Assembly: GCA_947473445.1 (NCBI GenBank)
Contig: CANJEU010000067.1
Coordinates: 1 to 8,653 of the forward strand
DNA length: 8,653 nt
Origin: Fidelibacterota bacterium
GTDB taxonomy: Bacteria > Pseudomonadota > Alphaproteobacteria > Rhodospirillales > Rhodospirillaceae
Direction of reading: 5' to 3'
Position numbers and translations under genes: made by a program. This document shows positions 1 through 6,745 of the stretch, in pieces. The notes under the pieces are model-generated. The model ran no database searches. It was given only the letters and a program-made list of their open reading frames with translations, and had not been told where the DNA came from. Each line of letters opens with the position of its first letter. Position 1 is the first letter of the stretch.

Positions 1-987
1 ATCATGATTGCCCAACACCCAGTTGGGCCACGCCCCTGTCGGCAGGAGGGCCTCGTAGCGTGTTATGAGTTCGGCCACCGTTTTGGCCTGCCAGTTCGCA
101 CCGATGAGATGGAAGTTGAAAGGCAGATGCACGCCTGAAAGGTCTGTGCCGTAATAGGTCACGATCCTCTCTAGCGGCAGATAGATTTCTCCAATCAGGA
201 CGCGCGCGCCGTACGCATCGGCGATGGTGCGAAACTCTTGCAGCGCATCGTGAACTTCGGGTTGGTCGTATTGATTCTTGCGATCAAGCGCTAGGGTCGG
301 CGCCATCCCCGGCTTGAAGTCCGGATTGGGCGGGTTGTCGGTCAGCCCGGGCTCTTCGAAAAGATGGTGCACCGTATCGATGCGGAAGCCGTCCACGCCG
401 CGTTTGAACCAGGTGTGGAGAACTTCATGCATCGCGGCGCGCACAGAAGGGTTGCGCCAGTTGAGGTCGGGCTGCTGTGGCAGATAAGCGTGATAATAAT
501 ATTGACCCGTTGCTTCATCTCGCGTCCAGGCCGGTCCACCGAACTCCGATAGCCAGTTATTCGGCGGGCCTCCGCCGGGCGCTTCATCGCGCCAGATGTA
601 CCAGTCGCGCTTGGCGGATGTACGCGCCGCGCGACTTTCCACAAACCATGGATGAGCTTCCGAAGTGTGGTTGGGCACATAGTCCATGATGACTTTAAGT
701 CCGCGCCCGTGCGCTTCGTCCACAAGTCGCGAAAAGTCGTCGAGCGATCCGAACAGCGGGTCGATCCCCACATAGTCGGAAACGTCGTAGCCAAAATCGG
801 CCATCGGCGAGGGGTAAACCGGCGAGAGCCAGATCGCGTCTACGCCGAGCCACACAAGATAGTCGAGGCGGTCGATGATGCCGGTCAGATCGCCTACGCC
901 GTCGCCGTTACTGTCTTGAAACGAGCGTGGATAGATTTGGTAGATGGTCCCGGCCTGCCACCAGAGTGGCTTGGGTCCTGCTGACAT
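1..987 (-). CDS. GH13 alpha-glucosidase (oligo-1,6-glucosidase-like), C-terminus cut by window edge
   Basis: A glycoside hydrolase family 13 enzyme that should release glucose from short alpha-glucosides such as maltose or isomaltose, probably in the cytoplasm because no signal peptide is visible. The reading frame runs open from the ATG at 987-985 to base 1, giving 329 residues of a family usually near 530-560. All four classical GH13 regions are present: region I DYVPNH (102-107), region II GFRID with nucleophile D204, region III IGE with acid/base E267, and region IV GNHD, whose Asp is the last residue in the window (D329). The QPDLN signature (172-176) is typical of the oligo-1,6-glucosidase/alpha-glucosidase subfamilies, as is the early GDGVGDL loop (28-34). 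The ATG overlaps the TAA stop of the upstream hydrolase by one base, implying an operon. What is missing is the rest of the barrel and the C-terminal beta domain. Fine substrate preference (alpha-1,4 or alpha-1,6) cannot be settled here. Confidence 0.95.
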   Translation of the reverse strand, partial: MSAGPKPLWWQAGTIYQIYPRSFQDSNGDGVGDLTGIIDRLDYLVWLGVDAIWLSPVYPSPMADFGYDVSDYVGIDPLFGSLDDFSRLVDEAHGRGLKVIMDYVPNHTSEAHPWFVESRAARTSAKRDWYIWRDEAPGGGPPNNWLSEFGGPAWTRDEATGQYYYHAYLPQQPDLNWRNPSVRAAMHEVLHTWFKRGVDGFRIDTVHHLFEEPGLTDNPPNPDFKPGMAPTLALDRKNQYDQPEVHDALQEFRTIADAYGARVLIGEIYLPLERIVTYYGTDLSGVHLPFNFHLIGANWQAKTVAELITRYEALLPTGAWPNWVLGNHD

Positions 988-1931
988 TATGCCTCCGGTC
1001 CCAGATGTTTGGCGATGAATGCGTCGATGGCTGCGAACCACTGCGCGCGCACCGCATCCGTCTCGTGAAACAGCTCGTGTTTCGCCTCGGCAAAGGTTAT
1101 GAGCCGGCAATTGGGAAGCCATGCCGCAGCACGACGATGCGCCGCGGGCTCGACCAGAAAATCTTTGCCCGCGCTGCCCATGAGGATCGGCGTTTCGATG
1201 GCCTCCAGAAAGCGTACATCGTTCGCACGGGCGGTCAGCGAGAAGGCTGCGTTCAGCCATCCATAGGTGGGGCCATCAAGCCGAAGATCTTCCTGCGCGT
1301 TGAACCACATTTCTAAGAGTTGACCCCGCACCGGATCGTTCGACACGGCCGGTCCGACATATGGCCAGGGCCCCGCACCGGGCACGAAACCATCACTGCA
1401 CCCGAAGGCTGTCATGGCGCGCGCAAGCAGCCGCGCGGCCGCGCGCGGCACGTGCCCGGTGTTAATCTCGAGCATCGGCGCCGACAAGATCGCGGCGTCC
1501 ACAATCCCGGGATGGTCATGCAGCGCGATCAGCGATATCGCCGCCCCCATGGAATGAGCGACGAGGAGGCGTTTTCGCCCGCGCGCAGAAACGCTTGTGA
1601 TGAACTGCGCGAGGTCCTCGGCATCCCGGGCAAAGACCCGGGCCGCTGGGCGGGTACCCGATCGCGTGGACCTGCCCTGGCCGCGCCAGTCGAGGAACCA
1701 AACGTTGAAGCCCCGGGCATGAAGGTCACCAGTGACTTCGAAGTACTTTTCGGCGAACTCCAGGAATCCGCCGACCACAATGCAGTCGAAGGCCGAACAC
1801 GCGGGGCGATGGCCCCAGCGCAGACGTGCCCCATCGCGGGCGGTGAAATGCCCCCACCGGAAGCCCGGCGGCTCCAGAAATCGCTCCTCCAACGCCGCTG
1901 GCGTAGGGGCCGGAAGGGGGGTGGTATCCAT
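987..1931 (-). CDS. alpha/beta hydrolase, lysophospholipase/monoacylglycerol lipase-like
   Basis: A 314-residue serine hydrolase resembling PldB/monoglyceride-lipase proteins (Hydrolase_4 group), expected to cleave a carboxylic ester such as a lysophospholipid or monoacylglycerol. Seen in the sequence: an N-terminal strand leading to DWRGQGRS (81-88), the form of the D-x-RG-x-G-x-S motif typical of this group; a nucleophile elbow AHSMG (125-129) with S127, where Ala replaces the first Gly of GxSxG; a likely acid D257 in GKDFLV; and a likely His H285 in AKHELFHE. Residues about 155-235 would form the cap. No signal peptide is visible, so it is probably cytoplasmic. The ATG at 1931 is the only possible start, because no ATG, GTG or TTG lies between it and the upstream in-frame TAA. 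The Shine-Dalgarno is weak. Its stop overlaps the glucosidase start (TAATG). The true substrate is unknown, and the family is too broad to name one. Confidence 0.9.
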   Translation of the reverse strand: MDTTPLPAPTPAALEERFLEPPGFRWGHFTARDGARLRWGHRPACSAFDCIVVGGFLEFAEKYFEVTGDLHARGFNVWFLDWRGQGRSTRSGTRPAARVFARDAEDLAQFITSVSARGRKRLLVAHSMGAAISLIALHDHPGIVDAAILSAPMLEINTGHVPRAAARLLARAMTAFGCSDGFVPGAGPWPYVGPAVSNDPVRGQLLEMWFNAQEDLRLDGPTYGWLNAAFSLTARANDVRFLEAIETPILMGSAGKDFLVEPAAHRRAAAWLPNCRLITFAEAKHELFHETDAVRAQWFAAIDAFIAKHLGPEA

Positions 1932-2091
1932 GGTCGGTTGCCAGAATGCCTGTTCCGGCGCTCGTTTACCAAAGACAGAACTGCGAAATCGTGGTTTCCC
2001 GCGCGCGGTGGATAACGCTTAAGGGGCGTGACCTCCTGTGGTTTTGCCGCTAGTACTCCCGGTCCGCCCACCACCTATTCAACAGTGCCTT
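1932..2091. promoter_or_regulatory. divergent intergenic region between hydrolase and lysyl-tRNA synthetase
   Basis: This 160-base gap must hold the promoters for both the leftward hydrolase-glucosidase operon and the rightward synthetase gene. I see no convincing -35/-10 pair in either direction. It contains a perfect 10-base palindrome CCGCGCGCGG (1999-2008), which is not striking in GC-rich DNA. It also contains an ACCTCCT stretch (2031-2037) resembling the anti-Shine-Dalgarno end of 16S rRNA. That stretch reads as AGGAGGT on the minus strand but has no start codon at a suitable distance. Promoter content is inferred from gene arrangement only. Confidence 0.35.
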
Positions 2092-3693
2092 ATGACCGAT
2101 CTCGCTGCCCTTGCCCGCCATAGCAACGCATGGCCCTTTGTCGAAGCCCGTGCCCTCTGGGACGACCGGCTGAAAGGCCAGGCGCCCGCGCGCGGCTATG
2201 TGCTGTTCGAGACCGGTTACGGCCCTTCGGGCCTGCCCCATATCGGCACCTTCGGCGAGGTGGTCCGTACGACGATGGTGCGTAAGGCCTTCGAACTGCT
2301 GAACCCAGGGGTGAAGACCCGGATGTTCACGTTCTCCGATGACATGGACGGGCTGCGGAAAGTGCCCGACAACGTCCCTAACCAGGACATGATGCAGGCG
2401 CATCTCGGCAAGCCGGTCACCAGCGTGCCCGATCCGTTCGGCACCCACGAAAGCTTCGGCGCCCACAACAACGCGCGCCTGCGCGCGTTCCTGGATTCCT
2501 TCGGGTTCGAATATGAATTCAAAAGCGCAACGGCGTCATACAAGGCAGGCGAGTTCGATACGGCGTTGCTGCGCGTGCTCGAAAAGTATGACGAGGTCAT
2601 CAACGTCATTCTGCCAACCCTCGGGCCCGAACGCCGCGCGACGTACTCGCCGTTTCTGCCCGTATGCCCCAAGACGGGCGTTGTGCTGCAGGTCCCCATT
2701 CTCGAGCGCGATCTCGCAACCGGCACCATCGTCTACAAGGATGAGGATGGCGCCGACGTGCGCGTGCCCGTCACGGGCGGCCACTGCAAGCTGCAATGGA
2801 AGTGCGATTGGGCCATGCGCTGGTATGCCCTTGGCGTCGACTATGAAATGTCGGGCAAGGATCTGATCGATTCCGTAAGGCTTTCCAGTCAGGTCTGCCG
2901 CGTTCTCGGCGGCACACCGCCGACAAATCTGACGTATGAACTGTTCAACGACGAGGCCGGCCAGAAGATTTCAAAGTCGAAGGGCAATGGCCTCGCCGTC
3001 GAGGACTGGCTGAAGTATGCGCCGGCCGAAAGCCTGTCGCTGTTCATGTATCAGAAGCCCAAGACCTCCAAGCGTCTGTTCTTCGACGTGATCCCCAAGG
3101 CGGTCGATGAATATCTCGACTTCCTCGAGAAGTTTCACGCCGAGGAAGACAAGGCCAAGATTGAAAATCCCGTCTTCCATATCCACGGTGGACGTCCGCC
3201 GCAGGACACGACGCATGTGACGTTCAGCATCCTGCTGAACCTCGCCGGCGTTGCGCATGCCGAGAACCCGGCGGTGCTGTGGCATTACATTTCGCGCTTT
3301 GTCCCGGGCGCGACGCCCGAGAGTGCCCCGTTGCTCAATCGCCTCGTGAAGCATGCGATCGTTTATTACGAGGACTTCGTGAAGCCCGCAAAGGTCTATC
3401 GCGGAATCGAAGCGTCCGAACGGCCCGCGTTCCAGGATTTGCGCGATGCACTCGCCGGTTACAAAGAGGCGCCGACGCCCGAAGGCTTACAGTCGGTGGT
3501 TTATGAAATCGGCAAGCGCTACCCGGAAACCTTTGTATCGCTGCGCGACTGGTTTAAGGCGCTCTATCAGGTACTTCTGGGCCAGGAACAGGGGCCGCGC
3601 ATGGGATCGTTTGTCGCCCTATATGGCATTGCGGAATCCATAGGGCTCCTCGACAAGGCCCTCGCGGGCGAAGACCTCGCGAAGGCTTCGTAA
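2092..3693 (+). CDS. lysK: lysine--tRNA ligase, class I (LysRS1)
   Basis: Charges tRNA-Lys with lysine at the expense of ATP in the cytoplasm. This is the class I (Rossmann-fold) form found in archaea, most alphaproteobacteria and spirochaetes, unrelated to the class II LysS of most bacteria. The class I signatures are visible: the HIGH-type motif as PHIGT (residues 49-53) after GPSGL, and the KMSKS-type motif as KISKS (292-296) followed by KGN. Between them lies the catalytic domain, including GGHCKLQWKCDW, and residues from about 330 to 533 form the helical C-terminal anticodon-binding part. Length is 533 residues, normal for the family. The frame can be extended to a GTG at 2038, but the extra 18 residues are proline-rich and unlike the family. 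The sequence from MTDLAALARHSNAWPF onward looks like a usual alphaproteobacterial N-terminus, so I chose the ATG at 2092, although it lacks a clear Shine-Dalgarno. It appears monocistronic. Confidence 0.96.
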   Translation: MTDLAALARHSNAWPFVEARALWDDRLKGQAPARGYVLFETGYGPSGLPHIGTFGEVVRTTMVRKAFELLNPGVKTRMFTFSDDMDGLRKVPDNVPNQDMMQAHLGKPVTSVPDPFGTHESFGAHNNARLRAFLDSFGFEYEFKSATASYKAGEFDTALLRVLEKYDEVINVILPTLGPERRATYSPFLPVCPKTGVVLQVPILERDLATGTIVYKDEDGADVRVPVTGGHCKLQWKCDWAMRWYALGVDYEMSGKDLIDSVRLSSQVCRVLGGTPPTNLTYELFNDEAGQKISKSKGNGLAVEDWLKYAPAESLSLFMYQKPKTSKRLFFDVIPKAVDEYLDFLEKFHAEEDKAKIENPVFHIHGGRPPQDTTHVTFSILLNLAGVAHAENPAVLWHYISRFVPGATPESAPLLNRLVKHAIVYYEDFVKPAKVYRGIEASERPAFQDLRDALAGYKEAPTPEGLQSVVYEIGKRYPETFVSLRDWFKALYQVLLGQEQGPRMGSFVALYGIAESIGLLDKALAGEDLAKAS

Positions 3694-3724
3694 CAGCGCA
3701 CGCGCGCGGTTTTGCACCCGGCGG

Positions 3725-3753
3725 TTGATGGGTACGGCCTTTACGGGTATCGG
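3725..3753 (+). promoter_or_regulatory. weak candidate promoter for the TonB receptor
   Basis: TTGATG (3725-3730) and TATCGG (3748-3753) are separated by 17 bases, a spacing suited to the housekeeping sigma factor. Each box matches only part of the consensus (4/6 and 3/6), so this is a suggestion. Its -10 box would lie inside the inverted repeat at 3741-3766, a position where a bound repressor would block transcription. Confidence 0.2.
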
Positions 3754-3766
3754 GGTCTGCCCGTAA
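3741..3766. repeat. inverted repeat upstream of the TonB receptor (operator or RNA hairpin)
   Basis: Two 9-base arms, TTACGGGTA (3741-3749) and TGCCCGTAA (3758-3766), are inverted copies with one mismatch that would be a G-U pair in RNA. They are separated by 8 bases. The outer seven positions (TTACGGG/CCCGTAA) match perfectly. The repeat sits 92 bases before the receptor ATG and 47 bases after the synthetase stop. No T-tract follows, so it is not a standard intrinsic terminator. It may be a regulator's binding site or a leader hairpin. The structure is seen directly; its function is inferred. Confidence 0.5.
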
Positions 3767-3803
3767 GATACTGGAAATCAAGGTTTCTGGGGCTGGGAAG
3801 CGA

Positions 3804-3824
3804 CTCGTCCGATCGTCGGGCGAG
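3804..3824 (+). repeat. short stable hairpin in the receptor leader
   Basis: CTCGTCCGA (3804-3812) can pair with TCGGGCGAG (3816-3824) over nine consecutive positions, with one G-U pair and a three-base loop. It lies 34 bases upstream of the receptor start and 23 bases before its Shine-Dalgarno. There is no downstream T-run, which argues against an intrinsic terminator for the synthetase gene. It is probably a 5' leader structure, for example one that stabilises the mRNA. Confidence 0.45.
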
Positions 3825-3847
3825 CTAGGGCCTTCGGACCTTACCGC

Positions 3848-3853
3848 GGAGGA
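3848..3853 (+). promoter_or_regulatory. strong Shine-Dalgarno of the TonB receptor gene
   Basis: GGAGGA lies five bases before the ATG at 3859. It is the best ribosome-binding site on the plus strand of this window and fixes the receptor start. Neither the synthetase nor the small downstream gene has a comparable site. Confidence 0.85.
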
Positions 3854-3858
3854 ATTCA

Positions 3859-6321
3859 ATGAATAAGCCCATCGGCCACCGTATCACTGCGCGCGCATTC
3901 TTTGGCATCACTCTAAAATCCGCACTACTAGTCTCGACGGCCATCGCAGCCGCCGCGGTTGTTCCGCGCGCCGCGTTCGCGCAGGTGATCGAGATGGAAG
4001 AAATCATCGTCACCGCCCAGTCTCGCGCACAAAGCGTGCAGGACACGCCGATCTCGCTCACTGCGGTCGGCGGCGACATGCTGCAGGACATCGTAATCCA
4101 GAAGGCCGAAGACCTTCAGAAGCTGGTGCCGAACTTCACGATGACCGAAACCGGCATCAGCACCAACATCTTCATCCGCGGCCTTGGCTCGGGCATCAAC
4201 CAGGCCTTCGAACAATCCGTCGGCTATTACGTCGACGGCATCGCGTATACGCGCGCCCAACAGACCCGTATGCCCTTCATGGACCTTGAACGGGTCGAAG
4301 TGCTGCGCGGCCCCCAGACCATTCTGTTTGGGAAGAACTCGATCGCCGGCGCGCTCAATATCGTCACCGCTCAGCCGACCACGAGCTTCGAGGGTTACCT
4401 CACCGGCACCTATGAGTTCGAGAATCAGGAATATATCGCCGAAGGCGCGGTGTCCGGCCCGATCACCGACACGGTGCGCGCACGCGTTGCCGCCCGCTGG
4501 CGCGACAGCGACGGTTACGTGCGCAATCTGACTTTGAGCCGCACTGAACCCAAGCGTGACGATCTGACCCTGCGCGGCATCATTGAAGCCGATGTGTCCG
4601 ACACCGTCGTTGCGAACTTCAAGGCCGAATACAGCGACTTCGACGTGATGGGCCGTTCCATCGAAATTCTCAACGAGCGGCCTGCCGCCGCTGGTCCCTT
4701 CGCGGGCCGCACTTACGCGCAAATCCTCGTGGGCGGCTTTGGGGCCGACCGCAGCGTGCTCAACAATGTCATGGACGGAAATCGCAGCTCCAACGGCGAT
4801 TTCAGCAACAATCGGCAGGAAACTTACGTCGGCAATATCAAGGTCGATATCGGCGGCTATGAACTCCGCTCAATCACGGGGTACGCCGGCCTGAAGTACG
4901 ACGAACTCTGCGACTGCGATTACACCGGCGCCAATGTGTTTCTCGCGGGCCTGCGTGAAGACTACGACCAGTTCAGCCAGGAATTCCGCCTGACCTCGCC
5001 GGTGAACGAAAGCTATGACTTCGTCGCCGGCGCTTACTACCAGACCTCGAAGCACGACTACTCCGACAACATCCTCGTGCAGTCGACCTCGGTCCTGGTG
5101 CCGTTGATCAACTCGCAGTCTCCCGGCGCGGGCAGCGCCATGGCGGGCACGCAAGCGGCGCGTAACGCGAGCGTGGACTCCGATCTGTGGTCGGCTTTCG
5201 CACAGGTCAACGTCCGGCCGTTCGGCGATCAGTTGGAGTTCCAGCTCGGCGCCCGCGTCTCAACCGAGACCAAGGAAGGCAACCGTACGCTCACCATCCT
5301 GCGTGAAAACGGAGATCCGCTGCCGGCCCAGCAGGCTGCGGCGGCTGCGGTGTACGCCCAAGTCTTCCGCGTGAGCTCAACCAATCTTTCCTCGCTCGGA
5401 CCGACCGGCGCATTTCTGATCGGCCAGCTTGGCTCGCTTCCTGTTTCGGGCGAACGCAAGGAAACGCGGTTCTCGCCGGACTTGAAGATCGTCTACACGG
5501 CATCGGAAGACGTGATGCTCTATGGAAGCTACGCGCGCGGCGCAAAAAGCGGCGGGTTCGACTTCCGCGCCAACAACCGCAACTTCTACCCGACGATGCA
5601 GGACTCCTTCGAGTTCGAGGACGAAAGCGCCAACAGCTTCGAAGTCGGTACGAAGGCGACCCTCGGGGTGGCGCAAGTTAGCGTCGCGGCCTTCTACACC
5701 GAGTTCAAGGACCTGCAGATTTCGATCTTCGACGGAATCTTGGGCTTCAACGTCGGCAACGCCGCGTCAGCCCGCTCGCAAGGGATCGAAGCCGATGGCC
5801 GCGTGCGCCTCAGCGAGTACATCTCGCTGACGGGCTCGGTCGCGCTCACCGACTTCAAGTTCAAGGACTTCCGCAACGGTCAGTGCTACTTCGGCCAAAC
5901 ACCGAACGTCGATCTGAATGGCGACGGCCGCGCCGAACTCTGCGACTACACTGGCCAGACCAATCAGCTTGTCTCGGATGTTCAAGGCACGGTCGGACTA
6001 GCGGCCAACTATCCGGTGTTCTCGGGCTACCGCCTCGATGGCGCCTTCGACGTGTTCTTCACGTCGAAGTATCACGCCTCGAACACCTTCGATCCTGATC
6101 TGATCCAGAAGGGCTACGCGACCCTTGGCGTGCGTCTCGGCATCGGTCCCGACACGGGCCTGTGGCAGGTGGCGTTCATCGGCCGTAACCTGACGAACGA
6201 ACGGTATATCCAGTTCGGCGGCGATACACCGCTGTCGGGTTCGACCTTTGGCGTGAACTCCGATTACGCCTTTGCCGACCGTGGACGCACGCTCGCGATC
6301 CAGGCGCGTGTAAACTTCTAA
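3859..6321 (+). CDS. TonB-dependent outer-membrane receptor
   Basis: An 820-residue outer-membrane beta-barrel that takes up a scarce ligand (iron chelate, vitamin, sugar or other small molecule), powered by TonB-ExbB-ExbD. In order: a signal peptide with a hydrophobic core ending at AFA (cleavage probably after residue 41); a TonB box EEIIVTA (47-53); the plug domain (about 60-170) with the IRG motif (106-108), the YYVDGI segment (123-128) and the conserved LERVEVLRGPQTILFGKNS stretch (143-161); then a 22-strand barrel to the terminal aromatic F820, the outer-membrane insertion signal. There are four cysteines in the barrel: C351 and C353, and C676 and C695. The second pair brackets an EF-hand-like loop, described separately. 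The start is set by a strong GGAGGA. A small secreted protein follows two bases after the stop, suggesting an operon. No sigma/anti-sigma pair or regulator is adjacent, and the N-terminus has no FecA-type signalling extension. The ligand cannot be named. Confidence 0.96.
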   Translation: MNKPIGHRITARAFFGITLKSALLVSTAIAAAAVVPRAAFAQVIEMEEIIVTAQSRAQSVQDTPISLTAVGGDMLQDIVIQKAEDLQKLVPNFTMTETGISTNIFIRGLGSGINQAFEQSVGYYVDGIAYTRAQQTRMPFMDLERVEVLRGPQTILFGKNSIAGALNIVTAQPTTSFEGYLTGTYEFENQEYIAEGAVSGPITDTVRARVAARWRDSDGYVRNLTLSRTEPKRDDLTLRGIIEADVSDTVVANFKAEYSDFDVMGRSIEILNERPAAAGPFAGRTYAQILVGGFGADRSVLNNVMDGNRSSNGDFSNNRQETYVGNIKVDIGGYELRSITGYAGLKYDELCDCDYTGANVFLAGLREDYDQFSQEFRLTSPVNESYDFVAGAYYQTSKHDYSDNILVQSTSVLVPLINSQSPGAGSAMAGTQAARNASVDSDLWSAFAQVNVRPFGDQLEFQLGARVSTETKEGNRTLTILRENGDPLPAQQAAAAAVYAQVFRVSSTNLSSLGPTGAFLIGQLGSLPVSGERKETRFSPDLKIVYTASEDVMLYGSYARGAKSGGFDFRANNRNFYPTMQDSFEFEDESANSFEVGTKATLGVAQVSVAAFYTEFKDLQISIFDGILGFNVGNAASARSQGIEADGRVRLSEYISLTGSVALTDFKFKDFRNGQCYFGQTPNVDLNGDGRAELCDYTGQTNQLVSDVQGTVGLAANYPVFSGYRLDGAFDVFFTSKYHASNTFDPDLIQKGYATLGVRLGIGPDTGLWQVAFIGRNLTNERYIQFGGDTPLSGSTFGVNSDYAFADRGRTLAIQARVNF
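5911..5946 (+). other. EF-hand/dockerin-like loop motif in the receptor barrel
   Basis: Residues 685-696 of the receptor read DLNGDGRAELCD, matching the D-x-N-x-D-G pattern of calcium-binding loops at positions 1, 3, 5 and 6. Asp replaces the usual Glu at position 12. C676 lies just before the loop and C695 is its eleventh residue, so a disulfide could close an extracellular loop around it. Metal binding is an inference from the motif alone. Confidence 0.4.
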
Positions 6322-6323
6322 GG

Positions 6324-6743
6324 GTGAGACTCCGCTTCGCCTTCGCGTTAACCGTGCTGGGCTCCGTCGCAATCGCGGCGGAGCCCGGTCTCGTATTTGT
6401 GGATCGCACGAAGCCAGTGGAAGTGTGCGGTCTGAAGGCGGCTTCGCTCGATCTCGTGGCCAACGCCCTTGTCGAGCGCGGCGGCGTGCGCGAGGCCGCG
6501 GGCGACGAGAAGTTCCTCGCCTACGAACAGCTCGACTTCACCCATATCTGGACGTTCACGCGTATAGGCCACCCGGCCCACCCGGCGGTGGTCTGCCGCG
6601 AACTCAAGGACGGAAACAGCGGCCTGCAGGTCAGCATGCACTTCGTCTGCGGCGGCAACCGCCTCGCCTGCGAATCTCTCTTCGGCGAATTCCTCGACCT
6701 CAACGAGCGGATGAAGGCCAACGCAAAGCGTCCGCCGTCGTAA
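6324..6743 (+). CDS. small secreted protein of unknown function, coupled to TonB receptor
   Basis: A 139-residue protein whose family I do not recognise. It starts at a GTG two bases after the receptor stop. The first ~19 residues form a clear signal peptide (basic MRLR, hydrophobic core, AIAA before EPG), so the mature ~120-residue protein should be periplasmic or secreted. There are four cysteines (C35, C91, C109, C116), consistent with two disulfide bonds. No transmembrane segment, lipobox or catalytic motif is evident. The AAGG just before the GTG is too close for a normal Shine-Dalgarno, so translation probably depends on ribosomes finishing the receptor. There is no better in-frame start: the next Met is around residue 105. 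Context suggests an accessory role in the uptake or processing of the receptor's ligand, but that is inference only. It ends two bases from the convergent FKBP gene. Confidence 0.8.
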   Translation: MRLRFAFALTVLGSVAIAAEPGLVFVDRTKPVEVCGLKAASLDLVANALVERGGVREAAGDEKFLAYEQLDFTHIWTFTRIGHPAHPAVVCRELKDGNSGLQVSMHFVCGGNRLACESLFGEFLDLNERMKANAKRPPS

Positions 6744-6745
6744 GC

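Noticed and set aside
1999..2008. Perfect palindrome CCGCGCGCGG in the divergent gap
   Set aside because: A short GC-alternating palindrome is expected by chance in GC-rich sequence, and no second copy or spacing to a promoter was seen.
1320..2015. A 231-codon plus-strand open frame opposite the alpha/beta hydrolase
   Set aside because: It is the antisense of a gene with a full catalytic triad. Its translation is Arg/Pro/Gly-rich and shows no domain, as expected of a GC-rich shadow frame.
2031..2037. ACCTCCT, resembling the anti-Shine-Dalgarno, or AGGAGGT as a minus-strand ribosome-binding site
   Set aside because: No minus-strand start codon follows at a suitable distance, and the synthetase start has no Shine-Dalgarno for it to pair with. 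Probably chance.
3696..3713. GCGC-loop-GCGC followed by GGTTTT just after the synthetase stop, as a possible terminator
   Set aside because: The stem is only four base pairs, the T-run is four bases and separated by GG, and alternating GC is common in this DNA. Too weak to call.
3928..4722. A 264-codon minus-strand open frame inside the TonB receptor
   Set aside because: It lies entirely opposite the signal peptide, plug and early barrel of a clear receptor, with low-complexity Ala/Gly/Val composition and no recognisable motif.
1..6321. A sugar-uptake locus linking the alpha-glucosidase and the TonB receptor, as in maltose systems of Caulobacter
   Set aside because: They are on opposite strands, separated by the lysyl-tRNA synthetase, with no regulator or inner-membrane transporter in view. 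Nothing in the sequence ties the receptor to glucosides.
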